From JAIPDZ01 sp034522175 (lineage in GTDB: Bacteria > Desulfobacterota > DSM-4660 > Desulfatiglandales > Desulfatiglandaceae): a DNA stretch of 64,000 nt. The stretch is from assembly GCA_034522175.1 (NCBI GenBank), contig JAXHLQ010000001.1:4650001-4714000 (forward strand). Direction: 5' to 3'. The number at the start of each line of letters is the position of its first letter. Within the stretch, counting starts at the first letter, position 1. This document shows, one piece after another, positions 27,946-37,318 of the stretch. The notes beneath the pieces were generated by a model that searched no databases, had not been told where the DNA came from, and saw nothing but the letters and a program-made list of their open reading frames with translations. Made by a program: the position numbers and the translations under genes.

Positions 27946-29203
27946 TCATGAAGCCGCTTTGGCGGCTGATTTTTCATCCCAGACCTTGATGAGGTATTCC
28001 TTGTTTTCCTCAAATTTAACCGCCTGTTCCTCCACGAGGGCCTCTGGCCTCCTGGGAGGACATCTCCCAGCTCTGTCGCACAAAAGAGGCCACCCGGGCG
28101 TAGTACAGCGGCGTCATCACATCCAACAGCTTCATCCGGTTGACATCCCACAGATGAAAGGTGGCGGCCAGTTCATAAAGAAGCTGTACCCAGGTATCGG
28201 TGGGGAGGTGAAAATCGGCCGATTCCATCCTTGCCGTCTTCTCAATCTGTTTGAAACAATCCTCGCAGAAAATGGTTTTCCACAAGGGGGAAAACTGTCC
28301 GTACCCGGCCTTAAACTGCTCGATTATACCGTCCAAATTGACATTGACCGCTTCGGGCTCCATATAGCCCTCGAACCCGAAGGTCTCCACCGGCTCACTG
28401 CCCTGGATCCGCTTCCAATAGCTTTCATAACGTTCCATCTGGGAAAACAGCGCGGAGAGGACCTGCCGGAACATGGGCCCCAGGTGCTGCCCCGGGTCCT
28501 TGGCGTCGTGGATCTTTGCCCCCAGGTTGGACTGGCAGATCCGAAAGCCCTGGGTGATGGCGCTGGTGGTCATCCAGATATCGATGCCGAAACGGGCCAC
28601 ATCCGTGGCCCACACGTCCTGTTCGACGTAGTAGCGGGCCAAGTCTTTCGATATGGCAAAGTCTCCGCCGATGGGCTGGCGGATTTGTTTGCCGTAGAGG
28701 GCGCGGGTGAGATTATAGACAATATTATTGGTGATGGTCCCATCGTACTTATGTCGAACATACACGGGGGCCACGAACTGATAGCCCTTTTCCAACACAG
28801 GGTCCAGAAGAAATTTGATCCATTCCGGTGTGATACTGCGAAGGTCCGAATCCACCATGGCACACACCTGAACACCCAGCCGGTTCGCCGCTTCAAACAG
28901 GGATCTCAGCGCACTTCCCTTTCCGGCCGGTCCACGGTAGATGGACACCAGTTTTTCCTGCCATGGCTTGAGCTGAAACTCCTTTGCCGTCTCTCTCGTA
29001 TCATCGGTTGACCCGCCATCGGCCACGAATACCACGCTGCGTTTATTCTTGTAGTAATTCGCCAGCCCGTGACTGACCATTTGCATGACGTGGGTGATGG
29101 TGGACTCGTTGTTATAGCAGGGAATGCCCACCAGGATATCGGCCGATTCTATCTCCTCCACGCGTTTAGAGGTGTATCTTCTTAATGCAGTGTCATAATT
29201 CAT
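27946..29203 (-). CDS. GT2/GT81-type glycosyltransferase, frameshifted near the C-terminus
   Basis: An inverting-fold family glycosyltransferase. The GT-A core has ILVGIPCYNNESTITHVM, FVADGGSTDDT (nucleotide), CAMVDSDLRSITPEW (D-x-D) and PIGGDFAISKDLARYY. It resembles glucosyl-3-phosphoglycerate synthase and related GT81 enzymes of compatible-solute synthesis, but the acceptor cannot be read. The sequence breaks at EARGPRGG; removing one A near 28045 gives EALVEEQAVKFEENKEYLI and a stop at 27946. The start is ATG at 29203 with AAGGAG 7 bases upstream. It lies between pyk and glgA, which supports a storage or osmolyte-sugar role. Confidence 0.8.
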
Positions 29204-29230
29204 TTTTAATCTCCTTCGTCCTTTTCCAAA

Positions 29231-30655
29231 TTACTCGATCTCCATCACCTTGATCAGGTTTGTGGTTCCGGGGGTACCTACCGGCGTACCAGCAGTGACC
29301 ACCAGCCGGTCCCCTGCTCCTGCGATGTTATTTTCCATTGCCCACGATTGCGCCAAATCGAAGATCTCGTCCGTGTCCGTGAAAGGGGCGACCCGTGCCG
29401 GTTGGACACCCCAGGATAATGTTAACTGGCGCTCGGTATGACGATTGGGTGTCAGACCCAGCACTGGACATTTCGGCCGGAATTGGGCCACCATCCGGGC
29501 CGTGCTCCCGGAGGATGTAGCCGCCACGATGGCCGTTGCCTGGAGGTCTTCGGCGAGAAAACAGGCGGACCGGCCGATGGCCGAAGCGGTCATGGGGAGT
29601 GTTTTGGATATGATTTCGCTAAAAAAACCGCCTTCATGCAGATGCCGTTCCGTGGCTCGTGCAATACGATCCAGTATGCTCACGGCAGTCACCGGATACC
29701 CGCCGATGGCGGTTTCATCCGACAACATGAGGGCATCGGTACCGTCCAGTATGGCGTTGGCCACATCCGCAGCCTCCGCACGGGTGGGCCGCGGGCTCTC
29801 AATCATGGACCTGAGCATCTGGGTGGCGGTAATCACCGGCTTGCCCGCCGCACGCGACATTCGGATGATTCTTTTCTGGATGAGGGGGACCTCTTCCAAG
29901 GGCATTTCCACGCCGAGGTCCCCGCGGGCCACCATCACGCCGTCCACCTGTGCCAGGATTTCCTCGAGCCTGTCGATGGCTTGTGGTTTCTCAATTTTTG
30001 CGATCAAAAGGGGGCGGGGGTCGGCATTCAAGAGCATTTCCTGCACAGGTTCCAGATCCTTTTCATGGCGAACAAAGGACAGGGCCACAAAGTCGACCCC
30101 GGCTTCGAGTCCGAAAGCCAGATCTTTTCGGTCTTTTTCCATAAAGGCGGGGACTCTGAGCGGGGTGGACGGCAGGTTGACACCCTTGTGGGAATCGAAT
30201 AGCCCCCCCACCAGGACCTCGCACAGGATGTGATCAGCGGCTTTTGCTTTCGCTTTCAGGAGCACGTGGCCGTCGGCCAGGAGTATGCGGTCTCCCACAG
30301 ACAGATCTTCGACCAGGTAGGGATAATTGACCGGTATATCGAAAGGGTCCTTTAAGGACATGGCCCGGAGCACGACCCTTTCTCCAGGTTCGAGTAGCCT
30401 CTCGGGCACGGGCAATTCGCCCAGGCGGATTTTGGGACCACCCAGATCCTGAAGGACCCCGATCTCTTTTCCCGACTCCCTGGAGATTTCGCGAAGGGAT
30501 TTGAGCACCTTTCCGTGGCCCTCATGATCTCCGTGTGAGAAGTTGAGCCGGGCCACGTTCATTCCCGCCTTAATCAAGGCCCGAATCTTCTCGGGTGAAG
30601 CAGTGGCAGGACCGATGGTACAGACAATTTTGGTTTGGCGGGGATTATAGGGCAT
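29231..30655 (-). CDS. pyk: pyruvate kinase
   Basis: Converts PEP and ADP to pyruvate and ATP, the last glycolytic step. The 474-residue protein contains KIVCTIGPAT, GMNVARLNFSHGDHEGH, VDFVALSFVRHEKD, LIAKIEKPQAI, VMVARGDLGVEMP, TATQMLRSMI and GTDALMLSDETAIGGYPV, followed by the C-terminal allosteric domain. All catalytic Lys/Arg/Asp/Glu motifs are visible. Length is standard. The start lies 7 bases after the upstream VapC stop, so a shared transcript is possible. It heads the minus-strand group pyk-glycosyltransferase-glgA-corA. Confidence 0.96.
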   Translation of the reverse strand: MPYNPRQTKIVCTIGPATASPEKIRALIKAGMNVARLNFSHGDHEGHGKVLKSLREISRESGKEIGVLQDLGGPKIRLGELPVPERLLEPGERVVLRAMSLKDPFDIPVNYPYLVEDLSVGDRILLADGHVLLKAKAKAADHILCEVLVGGLFDSHKGVNLPSTPLRVPAFMEKDRKDLAFGLEAGVDFVALSFVRHEKDLEPVQEMLLNADPRPLLIAKIEKPQAIDRLEEILAQVDGVMVARGDLGVEMPLEEVPLIQKRIIRMSRAAGKPVITATQMLRSMIESPRPTRAEAADVANAILDGTDALMLSDETAIGGYPVTAVSILDRIARATERHLHEGGFFSEIISKTLPMTASAIGRSACFLAEDLQATAIVAATSSGSTARMVAQFRPKCPVLGLTPNRHTERQLTLSWGVQPARVAPFTDTDEIFDLAQSWAMENNIAGAGDRLVVTAGTPVGTPGTTNLIKVMEIE

Positions 30656-30662
30656 CTCAACC

Positions 30663-31073
30663 TTACCATATGGTCTCTACATGAGGGTATTTCAGAAGCT
30701 TTACATCTTTGGTGACGACCGGCGCGCCCAGGACGATGGCAGTGGCAATAATGATACGATCAGCCGGGTCCTGATGGATCGGTTGCGGGAGATGAACCGA
30801 TTTCAGTGCCACCCGGTTATCAATAGGGACAAACTGAAAAAAAGACATCCTTTCCGACATGGATATCCAGTCGACCACATCCATGGAAAAGGCCATACGC
30901 TTTTTGGCGACCAGCAGTGCGACCTCCCATACACTGATGGACGAAATAAAAAGGCCATTGTGTGAAATGGAGGATTCAATCGCGTGCTTCGCCGCACCTG
31001 AAAGATTCGCCGGGTCACTGACAAACCACACCCATGTGTGCGTATCCAGGACAATCACTTCAGGGACTCCCAT
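30663..31073 (-). CDS. VapC-type PIN-domain ribonuclease toxin
   Basis: A PIN-domain RNase of 136 residues. Acidic residues are in place: D in VLDTHTWVWF, E in SSISVWEVALL, and the C-terminal D-P-A-D-R-I-I-I-A-T pattern plus VVTKD. Toxins of this class cleave tRNA or rRNA until bound by their antitoxin. It overlaps its antitoxin by 19 bases; the start as annotated is the first in-frame ATG. Its stop is only 7 bases from pyk. No frameshift is seen. Confidence 0.9.
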   Translation of the reverse strand: MGVPEVIVLDTHTWVWFVSDPANLSGAAKHAIESSISHNGLFISSISVWEVALLVAKKRMAFSMDVVDWISMSERMSFFQFVPIDNRVALKSVHLPQPIHQDPADRIIIATAIVLGAPVVTKDVKLLKYPHVETIW

Positions 31074-31288
31074 TCATCAAGACCTACGGGTTCGGTTGGG
31101 TTATCATATTTAAGAACCGATCCCTTCAGCATCCGTAGTGATTCCATAGGGTCTTCAGAGTAGGGGATAATTTTCAAGACAGGTTTACCGCGATCCGTGA
31201 TGATCAGCGTCTTCCCGGTGCGCTCCACCTCCCGGAAATACTCGAGTGCACGGGGTTTGAATTTCGATTTAGCTACTTGATATTCCAT
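31055..31288 (-). CDS. Phd/YefM-family antitoxin
   Basis: A 77-residue antitoxin with an N-terminal Phd/YefM DNA-binding part (YQVAKSKFKPRALEYFREVE, TGKTLIITDRGKPVLKIIPY) and an acidic C-terminus that should block the PIN toxin (PTEPVGLDEWESLK). The fold is typical of antitoxins that repress their own promoter. It starts at ATG 31288 and is followed by the overlapping vapC-type gene. Confidence 0.88.
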   Translation of the reverse strand: MEYQVAKSKFKPRALEYFREVERTGKTLIITDRGKPVLKIIPYSEDPMESLRMLKGSVLKYDNPTEPVGLDEWESLK

Positions 31289-31511
31289 ATGAAATTCCTC
31301 ATTTCAATTTAAAGAGGCTCACAAATGACATGGTCATATTACTATGGTCACACTCAGAACTCAAGGAGAAAAGCGAATGAATATTTTTTTGAAACGATAG
31401 GAACGTATTGCCTTCAATGGCCGATGTTGATACACTGATCCATCGGTTGACGCGGCTGCCGGAAGTGCGGGCGGCTTATGGGCATAAATATTATATGAGG
31501 AGGTCCTTTTC

Positions 31512-32457
31512 GTGAAACATTTCAGGAAAATCCTTTTTGTCTATGATCCCGGATCGGAAGAGACGGCCGCTTTTGAGCGGGCCGTTCATCTTGCTGAAAT
31601 AAACCAGGCATCCTTAAAACTTTTACAGGTGCTGGAAGATTTTCCGCCGCAGATGCAAATGACGGATATGGCATCGGCCCTTCCGGAGTTACAGAAACAG
31701 GTCCACCAAGAGGCCACGGACGCGCTGAAAAAGGCGATCTCACAGGTTAAAGAAAAAGGGATCAAGGTTTCGAGTGAAGTCCTTTGGGGCACACCCTTTA
31801 TTGAAATCATTCGGGAGGTGCTTCGAAATGATCATGATCTGGTTATGGTCATTCCCCGGAAAACGAGCCGGGTGGAAGAAGCGCTTTTCGGCAGCCGGAT
31901 CATGCATTTGATGCGTAAATGTCCGGTACCCGTGTGGGCCTTCAATCCTGAACTGCCCAAGCAACACGGCAGGATCATGGCGGCCGTAGATGTGGTACCG
32001 GAGGACGATAAGCGAAACGCTCTAAATGTCAGGATTATGGAACTTGGAAGTTCTCTTGCGCTTATGGATCAAAGCGAATTTCACGTGATCTACTGCTGGG
32101 ATTTGACTTATGAAAACACACTGAGAAATCGATCCGGTCTGAGCCAGGAGGCGGTGAGCAACATTCTGGATAAGGCCAAGGCCAGCCACCGACAATGGCT
32201 CAAGGCCCTTGTCACGCCTTTTGCCACAAAGGCATTCACACCCAAAATCCACCTGCAGGAAGGGGAGCCGGGTGAGGGGATACCCCATTTTGCCGAGAAA
32301 AAGAAGATCGATCTGGTGGTCATGGGAACGGTGGTCAGGACCGGTCTTTCCGGATTTCCTGATCGGGAATACGGCCGAGAAGATCCTTCGCAAGATCCGC
32401 AGTTCGGTTCTTGCGGTGAAGCCGGACGGATTTCAAACACCCGTGACACTGGATTGA
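31512..32457 (+). CDS. double-domain universal stress protein (UspE-like), frameshifted near the C-terminus
   Basis: Two UspA domains in one chain (residues about 1-145 and 155-315). The second ends in VVMGTVVRTGLSGF then, after repair, LIGNTAEKILRKIRSSVLAVKPDGF, which is the UspE-type end. Dropping one base near 32357 restores this; as read, the frame goes on with unrelated residues to 32504. The start is GTG at 31512 with GAGGAGG 7 bases upstream. Universal stress proteins act in energy starvation and redox stress in the cytoplasm. It is the first of three such genes in 3.3 kb. Confidence 0.88.
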
Positions 32458-32489
32458 TTCGCACGCCACCAATACGATTTTTTCAAAGT

Positions 32490-32672
32490 TTGATGGCCTC
32501 GTAAAAAGTATGTTTTCGCGCTGAGACGCCCCGGTGAAACAGAAAAACCGGGGTTTCACGGGGCAGGCAGGGACGCAGAGAAAACTATTTTAATTTTAAC
32601 AGCTTAACTTTGCGGGCTTTGGCTTTGTGTGAGTCCTGCCGTGGCGGGATTGACTTTTTACGAGTGTATCAA
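32490..32672. mobile_element. MITE-like element with ~20-bp terminal inverted repeats
   Basis: The left end TTGATGGCCTCGTAAAAAGT (32490-32509) and the right end ACTTTTTACGAGTGTATCAA (32653-32672) are inverted copies with a few mismatches. The 183-bp interior has no gene; it contains an ACCCCGG/CCGGGGT-type stem and the string CCTGCCGTGGCGGGA. No transposase is encoded, so this would be a non-autonomous element. It lies between two UspA genes. Confidence 0.65.
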
Positions 32673-32720
32673 TTTTGGACGTTCAAAAGAAAAAATCTGA
32701 TTTTACTGGAGGGCATGAAC

Positions 32721-33575
32721 ATGGAAAGACACCTGCTTCTGACGGTGAGTGAAAGGCACGACGGTCTGTTCGGAGTTCGGTTTGCGGGCCGGTTTTTCTC
32801 CGGCACAAAAGACGTGAAATTCACCGTGCTTTATCTCACGCCCAAATCACAGGGCGCGTTCGAATCCGACCATGACAGCGAACTTCACGCCCGAAAATGG
32901 GAAGCCAAAGGCCGACAGGCCCTGCAGACGGCCAAGGGAGAACTCTTGAAGGCGGGGTTCAAAGAGGACCAACTCGCGACCAAACTTCAGTCGCGGCGGA
33001 TTTCCAAAGTGAAGGATATCATCCAAGAGGGGGCAGTGGGCCAGTACGATGCGGTGGTCCTGGGCCGGAGGGGATTGTCCTGGCTGGAGCAGGTCTATGA
33101 TGAAAGCGTAACCAAGGAAATGCTTCAGCAGACGGTTGATTTCCCCCTCTGGATCTGCCGCCTGCCCGATCTAAACAGAAAGAATGTGCTGGCCTGTGTG
33201 GATGGATCCGACGCCTCCCATCGGATGCTGGACCATGTGGGATTCATTCTGGAGCCGGAGGAACACCATACCGTCACTTTGATGACGGTGGCCAAAAAGG
33301 GCAAAATTGCTGACAGGGCGCCTGAAGAAGTCTTTTCAAAGAGCAGAGCGGTGTTAACGGGCAGCGGTATTTCAGCGGAGCGCATTTACACAAAGGTGGT
33401 GGATGAAGCCTCACCGAGCAAGGCCATTTTAAAAGCGGCGACTGAAGGCGCGTTTGCCGCCATTGCCGTGGGCAGGACCGGGGCAGGGAAGGGGAGGCTG
33501 AAAAAGATGTTTGTGGGGTCGGTGAGCGACGCGCTGTTTCAAAACCTCCAGGGCGCGTCCCTCTGGCTGGCGTGA
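32721..33575 (+). CDS. double-domain universal stress protein
   Basis: Two UspA-like domains. The N-terminal one has YDAVVLGRRGLSWLEQVYDESV; the C-terminal one has KNVLACVDGSDASHRML and FAAIAVGRTGAGKGRLKKMF. The first domain's G-x2-G-x9-G(S/T) nucleotide motif is degenerate (the last Gly is Glu), so ATP binding is doubtful there. The frame is open further upstream, but GGAGG at 32708 is best spaced for ATG 32721 (ATG 32715 is too close). It has 284 residues and is flanked on both sides by MITE-like palindromes. Confidence 0.82.
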   Translation: MERHLLLTVSERHDGLFGVRFAGRFFSGTKDVKFTVLYLTPKSQGAFESDHDSELHARKWEAKGRQALQTAKGELLKAGFKEDQLATKLQSRRISKVKDIIQEGAVGQYDAVVLGRRGLSWLEQVYDESVTKEMLQQTVDFPLWICRLPDLNRKNVLACVDGSDASHRMLDHVGFILEPEEHHTVTLMTVAKKGKIADRAPEEVFSKSRAVLTGSGISAERIYTKVVDEASPSKAILKAATEGAFAAIAVGRTGAGKGRLKKMFVGSVSDALFQNLQGASLWLA

Positions 33576-33636
33576 GGCGCCAAACAGGGAAAAGTCACAA
33601 ATAACAAGCACCAAATCACAAATAAATTCGAAATCT

Positions 33637-33813
33637 CAAATCAATGCCATTAACTTAAGCACGATTCCATGACTTCGATCCGTCACCCCGGCGAAAGCCG
33701 GGGTCCAGTCCCGCCGTGGCGGGATGAAAAGACTGGATTCCGGGTCAGGCCCGGAATGACGTTTGCCTGTAGGGATAAGGCCATTGAGCCTTAAGTTAAT
33801 GACATTGAATCTC
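33637..33813. mobile_element. MITE-like palindromic element
   Basis: Outer arms CAATGCCATTAACTTAAG (about 33641) and CTTAAGTTAATGACATTG (about 33790) are inverted copies. Between them sits a second palindrome of the well-known C-A-C-C-C-C-G-G-C-G-A-A-A-G type (CCCCGGCGAAAGCCGGGGTC, with GGATTCCGGGTCAGGCCCGG opposite). About 177 bp, with no gene. The same outer/inner nesting suggests one element inserted in another, or one compound MITE. Confidence 0.6.
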
Positions 33814-33864
33814 AAATTACAAATTGCCTTGTCTCGCATCGGGCAGTAGTGATGGTATGCACCG

Positions 33865-34764
33865 CTAATTGACAATCCACAGGGCCAGGCCCTTGGCCAT
33901 GTGGGCCACCTTGCTGGTCACCCGGCCCATGAAAAATTCCTCTATTCTGGACAGCCCTCTTCGACCGAGTGCAATGGTGCCATAGTTCCCGGATCTGGCC
34001 TCCCGGACAATAGCGCCGGCGCGGCTCTCTTCTCCGTAGAGAATTTGTGTCGTTATCCTGTCTGAAGGCACATGATACCCGGCCAAGGCTTCCTTGGCTC
34101 TATCGAAGGGTTGCGCCATATCGGTTTTGACATCCTGGGCCAATTCGTCCTCATCACTCCTGACCACATGAAGCAACGACACAGGGTGGTCGCTTCCCTT
34201 GAGGGCCTGGCCGACAAAATGGACGGCCCGCATGGCGTTTTCAGAGCCGTCAAACCCGATGAGGGCCTTCCCCGGCTCAGCATCCTTCCCGATCAGCATC
34301 AAAGGCATTGAATGAAGCTTTTCCATGAGTCTTATGGAGACACTCCCCAGCATCATCTCTCTCAACTGGCTCACGCCCTTCCGGCCCACGGCCACCGCAT
34401 CATAGCCGTGACCGGCCTCGCCCATGATGTCCCGGGCCGTTCCATGTTCTCTTTTCTTGAGTTTTACTTTCACGCCCTTTTCCGGATAGCCGTTGTCCAT
34501 CAGGATCTGTTTCGCCGCATTCAGGTGTTTTTCCAGCTTTCGTTTTTGCTCCAGTTCCCAGGTGACAACCCCGCTGACCCTGGCGTGATACTGTTTTTGC
34601 CGGCCCAGTTCCCGGTATGCTTGGGAAATTTCATCATGGACGCTCAAAAGTGTGACGTCGCATGTCTTGAGCGAAGCCATGTTCCCAAGGTACTTGACCA
34701 CTGAAATGGCGCGATCCGAGCCATCCAGCCCCACCAGAATTTTCCTAAGCTGCTTTCCTGCCAT
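33865..34764 (-). CDS. double-domain universal stress protein with intact ATP motif
   Basis: A 299-residue protein, two UspA domains: KILVGLDGSDRAISVVKYL and KALIGFDGSENAMRAVHFV. The first domain's nucleotide motif is complete (G-R-K-G, nine residues, G-S in MMLGSVS); the second is nearly so (GRRGLSRIEEFFMGR, R in place of S/T). ATG at 34764 has AGAGGTG 6 bases upstream. It is convergent with the previous gene and separated from it by a MITE-like element. Confidence 0.88.
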   Translation of the reverse strand: MAGKQLRKILVGLDGSDRAISVVKYLGNMASLKTCDVTLLSVHDEISQAYRELGRQKQYHARVSGVVTWELEQKRKLEKHLNAAKQILMDNGYPEKGVKVKLKKREHGTARDIMGEAGHGYDAVAVGRKGVSQLREMMLGSVSIRLMEKLHSMPLMLIGKDAEPGKALIGFDGSENAMRAVHFVGQALKGSDHPVSLLHVVRSDEDELAQDVKTDMAQPFDRAKEALAGYHVPSDRITTQILYGEESRAGAIVREARSGNYGTIALGRRGLSRIEEFFMGRVTSKVAHMAKGLALWIVN

Positions 34765-34805
34765 ATCAACACCTCTTAAATGGTTTCGAAAGGAATTAGA
34801 CTTTA

Positions 34806-35075
34806 ATGACATCCGCAGGAGTGTACAACCCCAAGTCTCCTGACCTTACCGTCCAGTCCGCACACTGCCAGTTTGATTCTGGACCCTATCAAAATATTGG
34901 TCAGGGTGCAAGAATTTACCTTGAAAGGAAGGAGGATAGTTTTCTATTATTTACAGCAGATTCTGTCAAGTTTCTGATAATGAACGAAGAATGGTGTGTG
35001 GCAATTAAACGGCTTTCCATCCGCACAAAACCCAATATGAAGCTCGTGAGGCATAGAGAGGAGTTCTGGTTATGA
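34806..35075 (+). CDS. hypothetical protein upstream of psiE
   Basis: An 89-residue frame (LTVQSAHCQFDSGPYQNIGQ, GARIYLERKEDSFLLFTADS) with no recognisable family. Its stop overlaps the psiE ATG by 4 bases, a pattern expected for coupled real genes, but start context is poor. Given the relaxed composition it may be a chance frame. Confidence 0.3.
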   Translation: MTSAGVYNPKSPDLTVQSAHCQFDSGPYQNIGQGARIYLERKEDSFLLFTADSVKFLIMNEEWCVAIKRLSIRTKPNMKLVRHREEFWL

Positions 35076-35521
35076 CAGAAGAGGAATATTCAAGCCTGTC
35101 TCCCCATGAGAAAGACCCCTATATGCGGTTTTTAAACAATGTGATTCGATGGGGCGTAAAGGTGTTAGCGGGGTTGATGGTGGCGATCATCTTATGGGGG
35201 ATATTCGATGTGGTTTGGGTTTTCCTCAAAAGGCTCAGAGAGCCTCCTTTTTTTGTTCTGAAAGTGGGGGATCTTTTATTCCTGTTCGGGGCCATTCTCG
35301 TTGTCCTCATCGCCATCGAGATATTCTTCAATATCACCCTCTATCTCAGGGAAGATGTGATTCACGTGAGGCTTGTTGTCGCCACAGCGCTCATGGCCAT
35401 CGCTCGAAAGGTCATTGTGTTTGACTATAAGGAATTGAGTCCCCAATACATTTATGCCTCCGGAGCAGTGGTCCTGGCCCTGGGAATTACTTACTGGCTT
35501 CTCCGGAAAAAGGATACCTGA
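35072..35521 (+). CDS. phosphate-starvation-inducible PsiE family membrane protein
   Basis: A 149-residue protein with four predicted helices: VLAGLMVAIILWGIFDVVWV, LLFLFGAILVVLIAIEIFF, ATALMAIARKVIVFD and YASGAVVLALGITYWLL. The ITLYLREDVIHVRLVVATALMAIARK stretch is the PsiE signature. Function is unknown; in enterobacteria psiE responds to phosphate starvation. It is followed on the other strand by a Na/Pi symporter, which fits a phosphate theme. GGAG lies about 8 bases before the ATG. Confidence 0.85.
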   Translation: MTEEEYSSLSPHEKDPYMRFLNNVIRWGVKVLAGLMVAIILWGIFDVVWVFLKRLREPPFFVLKVGDLLFLFGAILVVLIAIEIFFNITLYLREDVIHVRLVVATALMAIARKVIVFDYKELSPQYIYASGAVVLALGITYWLLRKKDT

Positions 35522-35546
35522 GGCATCCACCCGGCTCAAGAAAAGA

Positions 35547-37184
35547 TCATTTGGCTTCAGTGACGCCGGCGGAGGTGGCCCCGGCGAGCGCGGCGAGATA
35601 TCGAGCGCCCTTTTCAATCTGTTCGCCGATTTGCCTGACGTTGCTCAACCGGTCGAGTTCATCCACCAAAGGCCTCACCTGAAGACTTCCATCGGCACCG
35701 GCTTTGAGGAGCTTGGCCTTCAGAACCTGGTATTCATCCTTGATTTGTTGTATCAGCTCCTGGCATGCCGTATCAGAATAGCCCGGCATTCGGGAGTCTG
35801 CTCGATCCACCAGGCCAACGACCTGGACTTCAAAGGCTCGAATGGCATCGATCAACTCGGGTGTGGTGATGCCCCCTGTCCGGGCCCGGGCCGCAGTCAC
35901 ATTCTGGGCCAGTTCAGCCGCTTCGCTGTAATAGCGGGAGACCCTCAACGTATTGGGTAAAAGGTTTGAAACCGCCTCAGGCATGGGATTCTGGCGCATC
36001 TGACCGGCAAATTCGCCCACCGCATCCACGAGATTGTTGAGTGCCTGCTGATCTCCTTCCTGGCCCTTTGGACCCTGTTTCGAAGCGCCGAGGGCACGCT
36101 TGGCCATACGCCTTGAAATCTCGCCGATCCGCCCCAATTCGAGAAAAAGCGCCTCCATGGCAAGGGCCGGGGTGGCCACCACATTTCGGTCCAGATACCT
36201 GGGTCGGGACATTTTTTCTTCAGACGAACGAAACCGTCTTTTAAGGGACCGCACCAGGTGCCGTGTCAAAGGCCACATCAGCAGGACACCCAGGAAATTG
36301 AATGCCGTATGAAACAGGGCCAGCATGGCCGCAGGTTCGTTTTCGAACCCGACCACTTTCCGTAATGTCACGAGTAAAGCGAGAAACAGCGGGAGCATCA
36401 GGAGTGCACCGGCCCCGGTGATGATATTGAATGCCACGTGGGCGCCAGCGACCCGTTTCGCATTGGGGGTGGCGCCCAAAACGGAAATTGCGGCCGTGGA
36501 TGTGGTCCCGAGGTTGGCCCCGATCACCATGGCGGCCCCGGCGTTCAGCGGTATCAGTCCACCGGATGTGGCGGTGAGGGTCACGGCCATGGCTGCGCTG
36601 GAGGACTGCATCAGCGTCGTAAGTAGAAAACCGATGCCTACGAAAAGGAGAAGCCCTCCGAAACCTTCTCTAAAAAGGGTTTCCAGTTGAACCCGGCTCC
36701 CCAGGTCCTGGAAGGCCGTGTTGAGAACGTCGATGCCGATGAAAAAAACCCCGAAACCCGCGAGCGCCATGCCCACGGCCCCCTGGCGCCTGTTGCCGAA
36801 AAGGAGCCACATCCCCATACCCATGCCGATGACGGGCAGGGCAATGGCCTTGATATCAAATTTAAACCCCACCAGCGCCACCAGCCAGCCGGTCATGGTG
36901 GTGCCCACATTGCTGCCGTAAATGACGCCGATGGCCTGTCTCAGCGTCATGAGACCGGCATTGACAAAGCCGATGATGGCCACGGTCACGGCACTGGACG
37001 ACTGGACGATGGCCGTGATCAGCGCCCCCGACAGGATGCCCCGCATCGGTGTCTGCGTCCCTTTCTCAAGAATATTTCGAAGCGCATCGCCGGCTGCTGT
37101 TTTCAGCCCATCGGTCATGAGATGCATACCGAGGAGAAACAACCCGATTCCCCCAACAAGTCCCCCCAGCTTGGCTGCGATCAT
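35547..37184 (-). CDS. Na/Pi cotransporter family protein (NptA/YjbB type)
   Basis: The 545-residue protein couples sodium to phosphate movement. The membrane part (about 1-310) has two inverted repeats, each with the QSSSA signature: ITAIVQSSSAVTVAIIGFVN near 60 and TTLMQSSSAAMAVTLTATSG near 195. A C-terminal PhoU-like helical domain (about 330-530) probably regulates it. E. coli YjbB exports phosphate. All expected motifs are intact. Neighbouring psiE suggests a shared response to phosphate status. Confidence 0.9.
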   Translation of the reverse strand: MIAAKLGGLVGGIGLFLLGMHLMTDGLKTAAGDALRNILEKGTQTPMRGILSGALITAIVQSSSAVTVAIIGFVNAGLMTLRQAIGVIYGSNVGTTMTGWLVALVGFKFDIKAIALPVIGMGMGMWLLFGNRRQGAVGMALAGFGVFFIGIDVLNTAFQDLGSRVQLETLFREGFGGLLLFVGIGFLLTTLMQSSSAAMAVTLTATSGGLIPLNAGAAMVIGANLGTTSTAAISVLGATPNAKRVAGAHVAFNIITGAGALLMLPLFLALLVTLRKVVGFENEPAAMLALFHTAFNFLGVLLMWPLTRHLVRSLKRRFRSSEEKMSRPRYLDRNVVATPALAMEALFLELGRIGEISRRMAKRALGASKQGPKGQEGDQQALNNLVDAVGEFAGQMRQNPMPEAVSNLLPNTLRVSRYYSEAAELAQNVTAARARTGGITTPELIDAIRAFEVQVVGLVDRADSRMPGYSDTACQELIQQIKDEYQVLKAKLLKAGADGSLQVRPLVDELDRLSNVRQIGEQIEKGARYLAALAGATSAGVTEAK

Positions 37185-37318
37185 GGGTATGCCTCCTAAT
37201 CCTCAAGAATGACTAATGTAATTTGGAGCTTGCGTGTCTCTGTTAGCTGGTCGAATCAGGTCAGGAACTTCCGATGAAAGAATCATCATTTTTTGGAGAA
37301 GGGATTAAGAGACGCGCG

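Noticed and set aside
27959..29011. 350-residue plus-strand open frame
   Set aside because: Antisense to the glycosyltransferase, which has clear catalytic motifs.
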